The notes below the pieces were generated by a model that was not told where the DNA came from, searched no databases, and saw only the letters and a program-made list of their open reading frames with translations. The translations under genes were made by a program, and so were the position numbers. A DNA stretch of 5,794 nucleotides from Bacteroidales bacterium. GTDB taxonomy: Bacteria > Bacteroidota > Bacteroidia > Bacteroidales > VadinHA17. The stretch lies in NCBI GenBank assembly GCA_025455535.1, contig JALOMM010000113.1, positions 1 through 5,794 on the forward strand, written 5' to 3'. Below, in pieces: positions 4,525 through 5,794 of the stretch (its first letter is position 1; the number at the start of each line of letters is the position of its first letter).

Positions 4525-5794
4525 GCCCCGCCTCAGCCTCGTAATCAGCTCATCACCCAGCTCAGACTTGATCCTGATATGATCAAGTATTGCCAGCACA
4601 ACCGGGTTTTTTTCAAAGTCGCCCCTCACCTGCTCAAAGTCACGCTTCTTCACTTCATCATCGCCGTCAATCCCGAAGCCTGTCATTGATGAGAGGGTAA
4701 ACTCCTTGCGGGCATCCTCGTAAAGCATGTTGTCAAGATCGACCACGCTTTTCTTCCATCTTTCAACTATCGTGATGATATCTGCAGCTGTCAGTTTTTC
4801 ATTCGGCTTTCCGGTCTCACCCGGCAGCCGGTCGTATATCCACGCCCACTCCATATCATAGTAGTGCTTATGGATTGCCTCAAAGCTCTTGTTGATGGCA
4901 TCTGCACTCTTCAGTTCCTGCCTCTCGATTGATGACAGCAATGCCTCAATTGTGCTCAGCGGTGCAATCAGCCCCGACATGTCAATCCAGTCACCTGTAC
5001 CCTTATCTGATTCCGGCTTCAGCCTCGCCTGTATGTCAGCGTCTGACTTGAAGTCAGTTCCCTCGAGCCTTTTGATCACAGAGTTACCGATGAATTTGTC
5101 TATCCCCATCTGGTAAAGGCTGATACCTCGTTCAGCCGCAGATGTTTTCATCTTCATCCTGTCAAATGTGATGTAAGCCTGGTCTGCAGATACGTCTTTC
5201 ATCAATCTGCGCAGCAGTTCCCTTCCGTTCATCATTTTGCCCACTGTGAAAGGGCTCAGAAGGTTAAAGTTGATCTGGTCAAGTTTCCTGGTATCCTTGC
5301 GGGCATCTCGCTTAGGCCATTTCTGGGCGTCACGTATTGTTCCGACGCTGCGCAGGTTTATCCCGGGTATGAGGTGAGATTCGTAATTCACCTCAGCCAG
5401 GTATGAAAACGGGAACTGTGTGGTATCGACGTTATGATAATGACGCCCGACGACAAGGGTAAACGGTCCGATACGCGAAGGCCACAGAACGTAAGAGTCA
5501 CTTGTTGTCTTGGACCCCCGCTCCATAATCCCCTGATGAATCGGGCCCAGCTTATACATATGGTTGCTCTGGTTTGATCCGCTGCCGGCATTCATGAATG
5601 AAAAGATACCCGCGATCAGCAGTGTCGATTTATGGTGAGTGACCGTGAACGGCCCTGCGAATATCGAGCATGCTTCGCCATGATACCCTCCGCAATTTGA
5701 AAAGAAGAGCGAATTTTCTGCCGAATACTGTTTTGACAGGGTGCAGCCCTGCCCGATGAAGCACTTGTCTATCACGGCGGCATCATTGACCTTC
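4510..5794 (-). CDS. DUF4954-family protein, C-terminal part (5' end beyond window)
   Basis: The frame is open from the right edge (first whole codon 5793-5791) to TGA at 4512-4510, giving 427 residues. A GTG at 5775 is in frame, but KVNDAA precedes it and runs off the window, so it is read as an internal valine. Residues 1 to about 120 have the short turns and alternating small or hydrophobic residues of a left-handed beta-helix (CFIGQGCTL, SLFFSNCGGYHGEACSIFAG, STLLIAGIFSF, IGPFTLVVG). They are also rich in Cys and His (Cys34, His38, Cys42, His53, His54). The remainder, about 155-427, is mostly predicted alpha-helix and charged. I recognise the whole as DUF4954, a Bacteroidota family of unknown function whose members are several hundred residues long. 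Beta-helices of this type occur in acyl- and nucleotidyl-transferases, but no catalytic assignment is justified. No signal peptide can be judged because the N-terminus is missing. Confidence 0.85.
   Translation of the reverse strand, partial: KVNDAAVIDKCFIGQGCTLSKQYSAENSLFFSNCGGYHGEACSIFAGPFTVTHHKSTLLIAGIFSFMNAGSGSNQSNHMYKLGPIHQGIMERGSKTTSDSYVLWPSRIGPFTLVVGRHYHNVDTTQFPFSYLAEVNYESHLIPGINLRSVGTIRDAQKWPKRDARKDTRKLDQINFNLLSPFTVGKMMNGRELLRRLMKDVSADQAYITFDRMKMKTSAAERGISLYQMGIDKFIGNSVIKRLEGTDFKSDADIQARLKPESDKGTGDWIDMSGLIAPLSTIEALLSSIERQELKSADAINKSFEAIHKHYYDMEWAWIYDRLPGETGKPNEKLTAADIITIVERWKKSVVDLDNMLYEDARKEFTLSSMTGFGIDGDDEVKKRDFEQVRGDFEKNPVVLAILDHIRIKSELGDELITRLRRGRSEV

Noticed and set aside
4405..4689. 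Plus-strand open frame of 94 codons with a repeated Leu-Trp-Thr pattern
   Set aside because: The pattern is the nonamer repeat read in one frame, the start is TTG, and the second half lies antisense to the well-supported DUF4954 frame.
5773..5775. GTG as the start codon of the DUF4954 gene
   Set aside because: The frame stays open to the right edge and the upstream codons (KVNDAA) fit a continuing beta-helix turn. The protein visible here also begins in mid-domain, so the gene is truncated by the window.

Overview
The window looks like chromosomal DNA from a member of the Bacteroidota, probably an uncultured Bacteroidales-like organism. The grounds are the start of a SusC/RagA-type outer-membrane receptor, two families that I know mainly from this phylum (DUF4294 and DUF4954), gene starts without a Shine-Dalgarno sequence, and two exact matches to the Bacteroidota -7 promoter box TAnnTTTG. 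Genus and species cannot be read from the sequence.

Layout, left to right. Positions 1-562 (minus strand) hold the N-terminal 187 codons of a SusC/RagA TonB-dependent receptor whose remainder lies beyond the left edge. Its leader (563-about 658) contains a strong stem-loop at 616-643, just downstream of a -7 box at 664-671. Divergent from it is an elbB-type DJ-1/PfpI-superfamily gene (815-1468, plus). This converges, with a 15-base gap, on a secreted DUF4294 protein gene (1484-2095, minus). A 102-base divergent spacer follows. Next are two plus-strand genes, a membrane-embedded putative zinc peptidase of the DUF3267 type (2198-2842) and a POT-like major facilitator transporter (2901-4343). 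The transporter converges on a 5'-truncated DUF4954-family gene (4510-5794, minus) with a left-handed beta-helix-like N-terminal part. The spacer between these last two genes (4344-4509) is almost entirely short tandem repeats of four different unit types, and the last one runs into the end of the DUF4954 gene.

The genes do not form an evident pathway or operon. Strand changes separate most of them, and only the DUF3267 and transporter genes are co-directional and close (58 bases). Plausible individual roles are nutrient import across the outer membrane (SusC-like), import across the inner membrane (POT-like carrier), carbonyl or aldehyde housekeeping (ElbB), and three conserved proteins of uncertain function. 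I see no defence system, CRISPR array, mobile element, tRNA or rRNA. The most unusual material is non-coding: the cluster of tandem repeats at 4356-4524 and the structured leader of the receptor gene. I do not see a convincing new multi-gene system here.
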